Positions 9,659-24,522 of a DNA stretch of 64,000 nt are shown piece after piece. This DNA is from Paractinoplanes ferrugineus. GTDB taxonomy: Bacteria; Actinomycetota; Actinomycetes; Mycobacteriales; Micromonosporaceae. The stretch lies in the NCBI RefSeq assembly GCF_016862195.1, contig NZ_BOMM01000052.1, positions 1 to 64,000 on the forward strand, given 5' to 3'. Below the pieces are notes generated by a model that ran no database searches, was not told the origin of the DNA, and saw nothing but the letters and a program-made list of their open reading frames with translations. The translations under genes were made by a program, and so were the position numbers. The number at the start of each line of letters is the position of its first letter. The first letter of the stretch is position 1.

Positions 9659-10837
9659 ATGCGACTTCCCACCCTTCGACGTGCCCGGAGCCTCGACCCT
9701 GAGGCGATCACCGGCACCGCCCGCCTCGACCGGCGCACCAAACGGCTGACCGGGCGGTTGCGCCCCGGCGACATCGCCGTTATCGATCACGTCGACATCG
9801 ACCGGGTCGCGGCCGACGCCCTGGTCGCGGCGGGGGTGGCGGTGGTGCTCAACGCCAAGCCGTCGATCTCCGGCCGTTATCCCAATCTCGGCCCCGAGGT
9901 CCTGATCAAGAACGGCGTCCTGCTCGTCGACGACCTCGGCGAGGAGGTCTTCGAGCGCCTCCACGAGGGCGACCTGGTCACCGTCGAGGGCGACACCGTC
10001 CTGCTCGCGGGTGAACCGGTGGCCTCCGGGGTGCGGCAGGACGCCGACACCGTGGCGGGCTCGATGGCCGACGCCCGCGAGGGTCTGTCGGTGCAGCTCG
10101 AGGCGTTCGCCGCGAACACCATGGATTACCTCAAGCAGGAGCGTGACCTGCTCCTCGACGGCGTCGGTGTGCCCGACGTGCAGACCAAGATCGCCGGTCG
10201 GCACGTGCTGATCGTGGTGCGTGGCTACGACTACAAGGACGACCTGGACGTCCTGCGGCCGTACATCCACGAATACAAGCCGGTGCTGATCGGGGTCGAC
10301 GGCGGCGCGGACGCGCTCGTCGAGAACGGCTACACGCCCGACATGATCATCGGGGACATGGACTCGGTCACCGACGACGTGCTGCGCTGCGGTGCCGAGG
10401 TGGTCGTGCACGCCTACCCCGACGGACGGGCCCCCGGCCTCGAGCGGGTGCACAAGCTCGACGTCGCCGCGCTCACCTTCCCGGCCGCCGCCACCAGCGA
10501 AGACCTCGCGATGCTGCTCGCCGACGAGAAGGGGGCCACCCTGATCGTCGCCGTCGGCACCCACGCCAACCTGGTGGAGTTCCTCGACAAGGGCCGCGGC
10601 GGCATGGCCTCCACCTTCCTCACCCGGCTCAAGGTCGGCGGCAAGCTCGTCGACGCCAAGGGCGTGAGCCGGCTCTACCGGCAGAACATCTCCGGCTCGG
10701 CGCTGCTGCTCCTGGTGCTCTCGGCGATCGCGGCGATGGCCTCGGCCGTCGCTGTCTCCACGGTCGGCAAGGCGTACCTGACCGTGGTCTCCGAGTGGTG
10801 GGACAATCTGGTTTTCCAGCTGGGACACCTCTTCTAG
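9659..10837 (+). CDS. steA: SteA-type cytokinetic ring protein (thiamin-pyrophosphokinase-like fold)
   Basis: The 392-residue protein has an N-terminal domain with PGDIAVIDHVDIDRVAADAL and AKPSISGRYPNLGPEVL. A central domain like thiamin pyrophosphokinase follows (GVDGGADALVENGYTPDM, IGDMDSVTDDVL), and one C-terminal transmembrane helix lies near residue 350. In corynebacteria SteA works with SteB in cell separation, and the next gene here is the SteB homologue, as expected. The chosen start is ATG 9659; ATG 9650 (three codons earlier) or further upstream is possible. Confidence 0.85.
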   Translation: MRLPTLRRARSLDPEAITGTARLDRRTKRLTGRLRPGDIAVIDHVDIDRVAADALVAAGVAVVLNAKPSISGRYPNLGPEVLIKNGVLLVDDLGEEVFERLHEGDLVTVEGDTVLLAGEPVASGVRQDADTVAGSMADAREGLSVQLEAFAANTMDYLKQERDLLLDGVGVPDVQTKIAGRHVLIVVRGYDYKDDLDVLRPYIHEYKPVLIGVDGGADALVENGYTPDMIIGDMDSVTDDVLRCGAEVVVHAYPDGRAPGLERVHKLDVAALTFPAAATSEDLAMLLADEKGATLIVAVGTHANLVEFLDKGRGGMASTFLTRLKVGGKLVDAKGVSRLYRQNISGSALLLLVLSAIAAMASAVAVSTVGKAYLTVVSEWWDNLVFQLGHLF

Positions 10838-10854
10838 AAGCTCCGAGGCTTGTC

Positions 10855-11790
10855 GTGATCAACTTTCGGTACCACGTGGTGTCGCTCACCGCCGTCTTCC
10901 TCGCCCTGGCGCTGGGTCTGGTCGTCGGCACCACCGCCCTCAACGGGCCGGTGGCCGACAACCTGAAGAACCAGATCTCCGCGCTCAACAAGGACCTGGG
11001 CAACAAGCGCGACCAGATCAACCAGTACCGCGACGAGATCAACAAGAACCAGGACTTCGCCACCGAGATCGCGCCGTTCTACCTGGCCGGCAAGCTCGCC
11101 AACCGCAAGCTCGTGGTGATCGCGCTGCCCGGCACGAACGACTACGCCGACGGCGTCATCGGGATGCTGAAGATCGCCGGCGCCACGGTCACCGCCAAGG
11201 TCACGGTGCAGGACAAGTTCTTCGACCCCAGCTCGAACATCGAACTGCTCGACCTGGCCGGCCAGTCGTCGCAGCCGACGATCAGCGGCGAGGGGTTGCC
11301 GCTCAACAGCGACGCCGTCGAGACCGCCAGTGCGCAGCTCGCGTCGGCCCTGCTGCAGCACGCCACCGGCATCCAGCCGGCCGCCAACGACGTGACGGCG
11401 CTGCTCACCGCGTACACCAAGGGAAGCTATATCGCGGCCGACAAGACCGCGCTCGGCGGCGCCGAAGGTGCCGTGATCGTCAGCGGCGAGCCCTACACCG
11501 ACAAGGACGCGGCCAAGAAGAGCCAGTCGATGGCGACCATGGCCAACCAGTTCAGCAAGGTCAAGCCGCTGGTCGTGGCGGGTGCCAGTGTCGGCGACGG
11601 CAACCTGATCTCGGCCGTGCGGGGCGACCCGAAGCTGGTCAAGGAGATCTCCACGGTGGACAACGCGAGCACCGTGCAGGGCCAGGTCGCGACCGCGATC
11701 GTCACCTCCGAGCGGCTGGTGCAGGGCAAGACCGGCCAGTACGGTCTGGCCGCCGGCGCCTCGTCGCTGGTGCCGAAGGGCGAGAGCTGA
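10855..11790 (+). CDS. steB: SteB/MctB-type copper transporter family protein
   Basis: A 311-residue protein with one N-terminal transmembrane helix (SLTAVFLALALGLVVG), an Asn/Lys/Asp-rich coiled coil (residues 30-75) and a globular extracytoplasmic domain. This architecture and the INFRYHVVSLTAVFLAL start are characteristic of the family that includes mycobacterial MctB, proposed to limit intracellular copper, and corynebacterial SteB, which partners SteA. The GTG at 10855 has GAGG about seven bases upstream; the gap to steA is 17 bases, so they form one operon. Which of the two described roles applies here cannot be told, although the neighbour favours SteB. Confidence 0.85.
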   Translation: MINFRYHVVSLTAVFLALALGLVVGTTALNGPVADNLKNQISALNKDLGNKRDQINQYRDEINKNQDFATEIAPFYLAGKLANRKLVVIALPGTNDYADGVIGMLKIAGATVTAKVTVQDKFFDPSSNIELLDLAGQSSQPTISGEGLPLNSDAVETASAQLASALLQHATGIQPAANDVTALLTAYTKGSYIAADKTALGGAEGAVIVSGEPYTDKDAAKKSQSMATMANQFSKVKPLVVAGASVGDGNLISAVRGDPKLVKEISTVDNASTVQGQVATAIVTSERLVQGKTGQYGLAAGASSLVPKGES

Positions 11791-11801
11791 CCGCCGGTCT
11801 T

Positions 11802-11807
11802 TAGACT
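11802..11807 (+). promoter_or_regulatory. Candidate -10 element upstream of the MraY/WecA-like gene
   Basis: TAGACT fits TANNNT and ends eight bases before ATG 11816, with no Shine-Dalgarno sequence between. This suggests a leaderless transcript that opens the envelope operon 11816-17665. Confidence 0.4.
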
Positions 11808-11815
11808 CTGCAGCC

Positions 11816-12652
11816 ATGGCCACAGGAGTCCTCCGGTCGTTCGGCGTCGGTGCGTCCGTCGCCCGCGGCGCGCTCGCCTGGATCCGCCGCGACCCGAAAG
11901 CGGCCGCGCTGCGGCGCACCAACTTCCACGGCCGCACGGTCACGCTGGCCGGCGGTCCCGCGCTCGCGCTGGGCGCCTCCGTCGGCGCCGCGCTCGGCGC
12001 GCCCGGCGTCCGCGTCTCGGCCGCCGCGGTGACCGCCGGTGTCGTCTCCGGCGCGGTCGGGCTCTACGACGACATCGTGGGCAACCAGCCGGCGCAGAAA
12101 GCGGTGAAGGGCTTCGCCGGTCACCTCGGCGCGCTGCGCGAGGGGCAGGTCACCAGCGGCCTCGTCAAGATCGCCGGGGTCGGCGCGGCCGGGCTGGCCG
12201 CCTCGGCGCTTGTCGGCAGCCGCCGCACCGGCCCGCTCGGGCGGGTCACCGACGTGCTGCTCGGCGCCGGGGTGATCGCCGGGCTGGCGAACGTCGTCAA
12301 CCTGTTCGACCTGCGACCCGGCCGAGCCATCAAGGCCGGCGCCGCGGTGGCCGCGCCGCTGGCCCTGGGCCGGGGCGGGGGAGTGGCGGCCGGCACCCTC
12401 GGCGCGGCGGCCGCGTTGCTGCCCGACGACCTCGGCGAGGAGATCATGCTCGGCGACTCGGGGGCCAACGCGCTCGGCGCGCTGCTGGGGGTCGCCCTGG
12501 TCAGCCGCACCGGGGTGGGCGGCCGGCTCGTTGCCCTGGCCGGGATCGCGGCGCTGACCGCGGCCAGCGAGAGGGTCAGCTTCACCCGGGTCATCGAGGA
12601 CACGCCCTGGCTGCGCCGCCTCGACGAACTGGGCCGCCGGCCGACCGCGTGA
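11816..12652 (+). CDS. Short MraY/WecA-like phospho-sugar transferase (GT4-type polyprenyl-phosphate transferase fold)
   Basis: The 278-residue, very Ala/Gly-rich membrane protein keeps the core marks of the polyprenyl-phosphate N-acetylhexosamine-1-phosphate transferase superfamily: GLYDDIVG (DD motif, about residue 81), NVVNLFDLRPGR (residue about 160) and MLGDSGANALG (residue about 210). It is about 80 residues shorter than MraY or WecA, and the His-rich loop near the C-terminus is not evident; the tail instead reads ASERVSFTRVIEDTPWLRRLD. It overlaps murJ by four bases and probably acts in the same polymer pathway. Whether it is catalytic is uncertain. Confidence 0.75.
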   Translation: MATGVLRSFGVGASVARGALAWIRRDPKAAALRRTNFHGRTVTLAGGPALALGASVGAALGAPGVRVSAAAVTAGVVSGAVGLYDDIVGNQPAQKAVKGFAGHLGALREGQVTSGLVKIAGVGAAGLAASALVGSRRTGPLGRVTDVLLGAGVIAGLANVVNLFDLRPGRAIKAGAAVAAPLALGRGGGVAAGTLGAAAALLPDDLGEEIMLGDSGANALGALLGVALVSRTGVGGRLVALAGIAALTAASERVSFTRVIEDTPWLRRLDELGRRPTA

Positions 12653-14343
12653 CCACCAGCTCCACGACCCGCATCGCCGGCGCGGCGGTGCTGATCACCG
12701 GTCTGACGGTGCTGGCCCGGCTCGCCGGTTTCGGCCGCACCTTCGTCTTCCTGCACACCGTGGGCAACGGCCGGCTGGCCGACATCTACAACGCCGCCAA
12801 CACGATCCCGAACATCGTCTTCGAACTCGTCGCCGGCGGTGCCCTGGCCAGTCTGGTCGTGCCGCTGCTCGCCTCGCACGTCGCGGCCGGTGACCGGGAG
12901 CGGGTCGACGCGGTCGCGTCGGCCCTGCTCACCTGGGTCCTGCTGCTGATGGTGCCGCTCGCGGTGCTGGTGGCGCTGCTGGCCGGGCCGATCGCCGGGC
13001 TGCTGCCGCACGTGCCGGCCGATCACCAGGCGACCGCCGCGAGCATGCTGCGCGTGTTCGCCCCGCAGCTGCCGCTCTACGGCATCGGGATCGTGCTCAC
13101 CGGCGTCCTGCAGGCCCACCACCGATTCGCCTGGCCGGTGATCGCGCCGCTGCTGTCGAGCGTCACCGTGATGACCGCGTACCTCAGCTACGCGGTGGTC
13201 GACGGTGCGCAGACCGACTTCGGCGGCCTGACCGGCACCGGCGAGCTGACCCTGTCGATCGGCACCACCCTCGGCGTGGTCGTGCTCGCCCTGTGCCTGC
13301 TCGTCCCGCTGCGCAGGCTGCACCTGCGGCTGCGTCCGGCGGTGCGCTTCCCCGGTGCCGAGGGGCGGCAGGCGGTCCGGCTCGGCTGGGCCGGCGCCGT
13401 CACCGTCGGCTCGCAGCAGCTGATCGTCGTCGTGGTGATCGCCCTGACCGCCGACCGCGGCCTGACCCTCTACAACGCCGCGCAGACGGTGTTCCTGCTG
13501 CCCTGGGCGATCCTCGCGGTGCCGCTCGCGACCGCCGTCTACCCGACGCTGTCGGCGGCGGCCGGTCGCGGCGACGAAGACGCCTACCGCGCGTCGCTGT
13601 CGTCGGCGGCCCGCACCGTGATCCTCGCCGCGGGCCTGGGCGTGGCCGCCCTGGTCGCGCTGGCCGGCCCGGCCGCCTATCTGATCAATGCCGAGGCGGC
13701 CGCCGCGGGCATCGTCGGCTTCGCGCCGGGACTCTTTGGATATGCCCTTTTTGCACTGCTGTCCCGCGCCCTCTACGCTCGCGGGGCCACCGCCTCCGCC
13801 GCCGCGTGCACCGCGGCGGGCTGGATCGTCGGCGCGGCGACCGCGCTGGCCCTGGCCGGCGTCGGGGAGCGGCGCCAGGTGCTCACGCTGGGCCTGGCCA
13901 ACGCGGTCGCGATGACGGTGATCGGGATCCTGCTGGTGCTCGCGGTCCGCCGGCACGCGGGCGCGGCGGCCCTGGCCGGGCTGAGCCGGGCGACCGTCGT
14001 CGGTATCGTTGCCGCCGGCGTGGCGGCCCTCGCCGGGTGGGCCGTGGTGGCCGGAATCGGGCACCTGGTGGGCGCTCACCCCACCGCGGGCGGCAGCGTG
14101 GTGCAGGGCGTGCTCGGCGGGCTGACGGTCCTGGCGGTGTTCGCCGGTGTGGTCTACCCGGCCGCGCGGTCGGATGTGGCGCCGCTGGTCGGCCGGCTCC
14201 GCCGCCTTCGCGGGCGCCGCGGTGCGGCTACCGGCGCCGCTGACGATGCGGCTTCCGGCGCCGAGCATGGTGCGGCTTCCGGGGCCGCTGACGGTGCGGC
14301 TTCCGGGGCCGCGGATGACGTGGCGAGAGAGGGGAAAGCGTGA
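12649..14343 (+). CDS. murJ: Lipid II flippase MurJ-type integral membrane protein
   Basis: The 564-residue MOP-superfamily transporter has about 14 hydrophobic helices. The N-terminal segment (RLAGFGRTFVFLHTVGNGRLADIYNAA, then VFELVAGGALASLVVPLL) carries the conserved Arg and the family's cytosolic loop; the second half begins VRLGWAGAVTVGSQQL. MurJ flips undecaprenyl-linked peptidoglycan precursors. The GTG start overlaps the preceding gene (GTGA) and the stop overlaps the GT4 gene. The last 45 residues are a repetitive hydrophilic Ala/Ser/Asp tail. Because essential murJ usually lies near the chromosome origin in actinobacteria, this could be a second, specialised flippase serving the adjacent glycosyltransferase. 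Confidence 0.85.
   Translation: MTTSSTTRIAGAAVLITGLTVLARLAGFGRTFVFLHTVGNGRLADIYNAANTIPNIVFELVAGGALASLVVPLLASHVAAGDRERVDAVASALLTWVLLLMVPLAVLVALLAGPIAGLLPHVPADHQATAASMLRVFAPQLPLYGIGIVLTGVLQAHHRFAWPVIAPLLSSVTVMTAYLSYAVVDGAQTDFGGLTGTGELTLSIGTTLGVVVLALCLLVPLRRLHLRLRPAVRFPGAEGRQAVRLGWAGAVTVGSQQLIVVVVIALTADRGLTLYNAAQTVFLLPWAILAVPLATAVYPTLSAAAGRGDEDAYRASLSSAARTVILAAGLGVAALVALAGPAAYLINAEAAAAGIVGFAPGLFGYALFALLSRALYARGATASAAACTAAGWIVGAATALALAGVGERRQVLTLGLANAVAMTVIGILLVLAVRRHAGAAALAGLSRATVVGIVAAGVAALAGWAVVAGIGHLVGAHPTAGGSVVQGVLGGLTVLAVFAGVVYPAARSDVAPLVGRLRRLRGRRGAATGAADDAASGAEHGAASGAADGAASGAADDVAREGKA
14245..14325 (+). repeat. 24-bp tandem repeats in the murJ 3' end
   Basis: Three to four copies of a unit like gcggcttccggggccgctgac encode AASGAADG-type repeats in the cytoplasmic or external tail of the flippase. 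The tail lies outside the transmembrane core and is likely variable between strains. Confidence 0.75.
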
Positions 14344-15445
14344 TCGAGGACGACGGGTGGCGTGGCTCGGTGGCGTTGGTGCTGGCGTCCAGCACCGGCG
14401 GGATCGGGCAGCACGTCGCGTCGCTCGCTCGCGGCCTGCGGGCGGCCGGCTGTGCGGTGCTGGTCTGCGGACCGGCCGCCACCGACGAGCTGTTCGGCTT
14501 CACCACGGGTGGGGCCACGTTCGTCCCGGTCGAGATCCCGGCCAACCCCGGCGCCTCCGACGCCGCCGCGGTGCGGCAGCTCAAACTCGCCCTCGCCGGC
14601 CGGCCCGTCGACGTGGTGCACGCGCACGGGCTGCGGGCCGGGTTCGTCGCCGGGCTGGCCCGCCCCGGGGTCCCGCTGATCGTCACCTGGCACAACGCGA
14701 TCCTCGCCAAGGGACTGCGGGGGCAGGCCTCGGCGCTGGTCGAGCGGATCGTCGCGCGTACCGCCACGCTCACCCTCGGCGCCTCCGACGACCTGGTCGA
14801 GCGGGCCAGGACGGTCGGGGCCCGGCACGCCCGGCTCAGCGCGGTGGCCGCGCCCGCGCTCAAGCCGGCCAAACGCAGCCGCGCCGCGGTCCGGGCCGAG
14901 TTCCGCCTCAAGCCGGACACCCCGCTGGTCCTCACGGTCGGGCGGCTGCACCCGCAGAAGCGGTACGACCTGCTCATCGACGCCGCCGCCGGGTGGCGTG
15001 ACCTCGACCCGGCCCCGGTCGTGGTGGTGGCCGGCTCCGGGCCGAGCTACATGTCGCTGGCCCAGCGGTCGTCCGAGCGGCACGCGCCGTTCTACCTGCT
15101 CGGGCACCGCAAGGACGTGCCCGACCTGCTGGCCGGGGCCGACCTCGCGGTGGTGACCAGTGACTGGGAGGCGCGGCAGCTGTTCGCCCAGGAGGCGCTG
15201 ACCGCGGGCGTACCGCTGATCGCCACCGCCGTGGGCGGCCTGCCCGGCCTGGTCGACGACGCGGCCCTGCTGATCCCGCCGGGCGACCTGGACGCGCTCG
15301 ACCACGCCGGACGCGAGATGCTGGCCAGCCCGGAGATGCGCGCCGACTACCGCGAGCGGGGGCTGCGCCGGGCCGCGGCCTGGCCCAGCGAGGCCGACAC
15401 GGTGGCCGACGTCCGGGCCGCGTACGCGGAAGTGACGGCGAACGG

Positions 15446-15449
<4 letters not shown>
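14340..15449 (+). CDS. GT4-family glycosyltransferase
   Basis: A 369-residue GT-B enzyme. The N-terminal domain begins with SSTGGIGQHVASLARGLRAAG (acceptor-side glycine loop). The C-terminal domain has VGRLHPQKRYDLLIDA (conserved Lys/Arg contacting the donor phosphates) and DWEARQLFAQEALTAGVPL (the EX7E donor motif). It transfers a sugar from a nucleotide-sugar donor to an unidentified acceptor with retention of configuration. NTGA overlaps with murJ upstream and the large membrane protein downstream imply one translationally coupled operon for an envelope glycoconjugate. Confidence 0.88.
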
Positions 15450-20047
<4,598 letters not shown>

Positions 20048-20052
20048 CCGGT

Positions 20053-20721
20053 TCAGCGAGGCGGTGTCGGCAGTGGGCCGTGCAGTGCGGCCCACTGCAA
20101 CAGCATGATCGTCTTGGCGTCGGCGATGCGGCCGTCCTCGATCCACTTCAGCGCCTCGTCGAAGGGCAGCTCGAGAGATTCGATGTCCTCGCCCTCGGCC
20201 GCGACCCCGCCGCCCGCCCCGTTGCGGTCGGCGGGGGAGTAGGGCGCCGCGTAGAAGTGCAGTCGCTCGGTCACCGAGCCCGGACTCATCCAGACCTTGA
20301 AGACCTCCTGCAGCTCACCGACGGTCACGCCGAGCTCCTCGGCGGCCTCCCGGCGGATCGCGCCGGCCGGTTCATCGTCGTCCAGCAGACCGGCGGCAGC
20401 CTCGACGAGCATCCCGTCGGGATGGCCGTTGACATAGGCCGGATAGCGGAACTGCCTGGTCAGCAGCACGGTGCGCCGCTGCGGGTCGTAGAGCAGGATG
20501 GTCGCGCCGTCGCCCCGGTCGTAGGTCTCGCGCTGCTCCCGCGTCCAGTGGCCGGCGCGGTTGCGGTAGTCGTAGGTGGTGCGGCGCAGCACGTGCCAGG
20601 CGGTGGCGAGCAGCTCGACGTCGCGGATCACGACGTCCGGGTTGCCGGTGAGGTCCCGGCCGGCCTGGTCGAGGCCGGTCCGGCCGCGCGCATCCGGCAC
20701 GTCGATCCCTGGTGTGGTCAT
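20053..20721 (-). CDS. NUDIX hydrolase, GDP-mannose pyrophosphatase (NudK)-like
   Basis: The 222-residue protein begins MTTPGIDVPDARGRTGLDQ. Its NUDIX box is PAGAIRREAAEELGVTVGEL, preceded by LTRQFRYPAYVNGHPDGMLVEAAAG and followed by KVWMSPGSVTERLHFYAAPY, an order and spacing typical of NudK-type enzymes. The likely substrate class is nucleoside-diphosphate sugars. The start ATG at 20721 lies seven bases after a TACGGT -10 element, so the mRNA may be leaderless. The gene is divergent from the DeoR-type regulator, which may control it. Confidence 0.88.
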   Translation of the reverse strand: MTTPGIDVPDARGRTGLDQAGRDLTGNPDVVIRDVELLATAWHVLRRTTYDYRNRAGHWTREQRETYDRGDGATILLYDPQRRTVLLTRQFRYPAYVNGHPDGMLVEAAAGLLDDDEPAGAIRREAAEELGVTVGELQEVFKVWMSPGSVTERLHFYAAPYSPADRNGAGGGVAAEGEDIESLELPFDEALKWIEDGRIADAKTIMLLQWAALHGPLPTPPR

Positions 20722-20728
20722 GGCTCGG

Positions 20729-20734
20729 ACCGTA
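20729..20734 (-). promoter_or_regulatory. Candidate -10 element for leaderless NudK-like mRNA
   Basis: Read on the minus strand, TACGGT fits TANNNT and is followed by exactly seven bases and the ATG at 20721. No ribosome-binding site is present between them. Confidence 0.4.
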
Positions 20735-20780
20735 CACTGCAAAACGCGTAACAGTCGACAATAACAAGGAGAAACACGTG

Positions 20781-21542
20781 ATGCTGGCGGCCGAGCGGCG
20801 CGATTTTCTCCTGACCCGGCTGCGTTCGGCGGGCAAGGTGGTGGCCAAGGACATAGCCGCCGAGATCGGCGTCGCCGAGGACAACATCCGGCGCGACCTG
20901 CGGGAGATGGCGGCGGCCGGTCTCTGTCAACGGGTGTACGGGGGTGCGCTGCCCGCCGCCCCCGCCGAGGCCGACTACGCGACCCGGACGACGGTGGCCG
21001 CCGACAGCAAAGGCCGGGTGGCGGCGCTGGCCGCGACCCTGATCCCGCCCGGCGGCACCGCGATCCTCGACGGCGGCACGACGGCGCTCGCGGTCGCCGC
21101 GGCGCTGCCCGCCGACCTGGCGGCCACGATCGTCACGCACAGCCCGACCGTGGCCGCGGCCCTGGTCTCGCATCCCACCGTCGACGTCTACGTCCTGGGT
21201 GGCCGGCTGTTCAGGCACTCCGTCGTGACCTGCGGTGCCGCCACGGCCGAGGCCGCCGCCCGGATCACCGCCGACGTCTTCCTGCTCGGCGTGACCGGCG
21301 TGCACCACCGGGCCGGCCTGACCACGGGCGACCCCGACGAGGCGGCGATGAAGCGGACCCTGGCCGGCCGGGCCGCCGAGACCTACGTGCTGGCCAGCGC
21401 CGAGAAGATCGGGGCGGCGTCACCCTTCGAGGTGCTGCCGCTGTCCCGAGTGGCCGGCATCGTCACCGACGTACCGGCCGACCACGCCGAACTCGGCCGG
21501 CTGCGCGGGCTCGGCGTCCAGCTCCTCGAAGCGGCCCCGTGA
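20781..21542 (+). CDS. DeoR/GlpR-family transcriptional regulator
   Basis: A 253-residue repressor with an N-terminal winged HTH (VAKDIAAEIGVAEDNIRRDLREMAAAGLCQRVYGGAL). The DeoR C-terminal sensor domain shows LDGGTTALAVAAAL and the DVFLLGVTGVHHRAGLTTGD segment; these normally bind phosphorylated sugars. AAGGAG at 20766-20771 supports either GTG 20778 or ATG 20781. The divergent NUDIX (NudK-like) gene is a plausible target, which is inference from position. Confidence 0.92.
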   Translation: MLAAERRDFLLTRLRSAGKVVAKDIAAEIGVAEDNIRRDLREMAAAGLCQRVYGGALPAAPAEADYATRTTVAADSKGRVAALAATLIPPGGTAILDGGTTALAVAAALPADLAATIVTHSPTVAAALVSHPTVDVYVLGGRLFRHSVVTCGAATAEAAARITADVFLLGVTGVHHRAGLTTGDPDEAAMKRTLAGRAAETYVLASAEKIGAASPFEVLPLSRVAGIVTDVPADHAELGRLRGLGVQLLEAAP

Positions 21543-21617
21543 GCTCCGTCGCGTTCGGCCGGCGCGGGCCGGGACGGTGGGCGCCCGGCGGGTGGTCCGC
21601 CGGGCGCCGACGCTGTC

Positions 21618-23180
<1,563 letters not shown>

Positions 23181-23297
23181 TTACATCGATCAACTTCTAA
23201 GCAGTCATCCCAGCCGACTCATAGCTTTCCCGTAACGGCCGGCTCCCCGCCATCATCGGCTCTCCCGCGCGCCGACCTCACCGGGTGCCGAGCAAGA

Positions 23298-23903
23298 TCA
23301 CCGATCGGGGGTCAGGGCGGCGAGGATCATCCGCTGGGCGGCCCGCAGCGTGTCCGGGAAGGCGGCCGGGTCGCGGCCGATGCGTTCGGCGCCCGCCCGC
23401 ATCACGCCACTGAGCAGCTCCACCGTCAGTTGTACGTCGTCGACCCGGTGGAACTCGCCGGTGGCGAGGCCGGCGCGGACCACCGTCTCGACCTCGAGGA
23501 CGATCGCGTGGAAGGCGTTGGCCGGTGCCTTCGCGGCGCCGGCCGGGGAGCCGGAGCCGGGGCGGAACATCAGCTGCAGAGTCTGGTCCTCGAACGCCTC
23601 CAGGACCGTCGCGATGATCTCGCGCAGGCGGTCGGCGGCCGGATCCGCGGTGCGGGCGGCGATCGCCGTCACGCGTTGCACCGCCGGTTCACCCGCGCGC
23701 TGGGTCAGGGCCAGGACCAGCGCGGTCTTGTCGGCGGCATAGTTGTAGAGGGTGTTGCGGGCGAGCCCGGCGCGGGCCGCGATGTGGCCCATGTTGATCG
23801 CGTCGAAGTCCTGCTCCAGCAGCAGCTCGCGGATCGCCTCGGCGAGGGCGGCCCACACCATCTCGTGGTGTTCGTCGATGCTGGTTCCCCGGATCCGCGG
23901 CAT
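23298..23903 (-). CDS. TetR-family transcriptional regulator
   Basis: The 201-residue protein has an N-terminal HTH (MGHIAARAGLARNTLYNYAADKTALVLAL) and a helical ligand domain. GGGAGG eight bases before the ATG supports the start. It lies 53 bases downstream of the SnoaL-like gene in the same direction, and a perfect 12-bp inverted repeat sits upstream of that gene. I infer a two-gene operon controlled by this repressor. Confidence 0.92.
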   Translation of the reverse strand: MPRIRGTSIDEHHEMVWAALAEAIRELLLEQDFDAINMGHIAARAGLARNTLYNYAADKTALVLALTQRAGEPAVQRVTAIAARTADPAADRLREIIATVLEAFEDQTLQLMFRPGSGSPAGAAKAPANAFHAIVLEVETVVRAGLATGEFHRVDDVQLTVELLSGVMRAGAERIGRDPAAFPDTLRAAQRMILAALTPDR

Positions 23904-23956
23904 CCGATCATCCTCCCACGACCACCGCCGGCCCGCGGAGCGGCGCGATGGCCGGG

Positions 23957-24424
23957 CTACCGCGGCTGGGCGGCGGCGGCCAGGGCGACCCCCGACAGGT
24001 GGGGGTTCTCCTGGTGCGAGGCGGTGAGCTTGATCCGGCTCAGGCGCCAGCCGTCGGGGGTGCGGGTCGCCTCGTTGTCGTAGAAGCCGACCACCAGCCA
24101 GCGGTCGGGTCCGCCGGCCGCGAGCTCACCCGGGACCCAGTGCTCGGCGCGGACGTGGGCGTGGATCGTGGCGTGCTCGCCGTCGATGGTGACGACGTGG
24201 CCGGTGATCACGTGATGGGTCGCGGTGTAGGGCGCGAAGGACGCCCGGAGGACCTCGACGTAGTCGCCGAGCGGCATGGTCATCGGTGGGATGTCGGCGA
24301 CCGAGGAGAAGTCGAGGGTCAGCGGGTCGGTGAAGGTGCGGCCGGGCAGCTCGGTGAACTCCTTGAGGTCGGCGATGTCGGCGTAGCGGCCCATCAGCTC
24401 GATGAGTTCGGCATGCGTGTCCAT
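23957..24424 (-). CDS. SnoaL/NTF2-like fold protein
   Basis: The 155-residue protein has the cone-shaped NTF2/SnoaL pattern: an N-terminal helix (AELIELMGRYADIADLKEF), a hydrophobic strand set, HHVITGHVVTIDG, AHVRAEHWV and WLVVGFYDNEATRTPDGWRLSRIKL. Members include isomerases, dehydratases and non-enzymatic ligand binders, so the substrate cannot be told. ATG 24424 has a GAGGGA site upstream. A palindromic operator lies 23 bases before the start. Confidence 0.8.
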   Translation of the reverse strand: MDTHAELIELMGRYADIADLKEFTELPGRTFTDPLTLDFSSVADIPPMTMPLGDYVEVLRASFAPYTATHHVITGHVVTIDGEHATIHAHVRAEHWVPGELAAGGPDRWLVVGFYDNEATRTPDGWRLSRIKLTASHQENPHLSGVALAAAAQPR

Positions 24425-24446
24425 GCGGGGTCCCTCCTCGTTATAT

Positions 24447-24479
24447 GACAACCTGTCGCAAAGATTACGACAGGTTGTC
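24447..24479 (-). promoter_or_regulatory. Perfect 12-bp inverted repeat, probable TetR operator
   Basis: GACAACCTGTCG (24447-24458) and CGACAGGTTGTC (24468-24479) are exact reverse complements separated by nine AT-rich bases. The size and position, just upstream of the SnoaL-TetR gene pair, fit an autoregulated TetR operator. Confidence 0.75.
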
Positions 24480-24522
24480 GTGAAAACCAAGAGGACCGTG
24501 CCGCGACCGTGGCGGGGGTGTC

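Noticed and set aside
12121-14268. 715-codon minus-strand frame
   Set aside because: It is a shadow of murJ with no recognisable domain.
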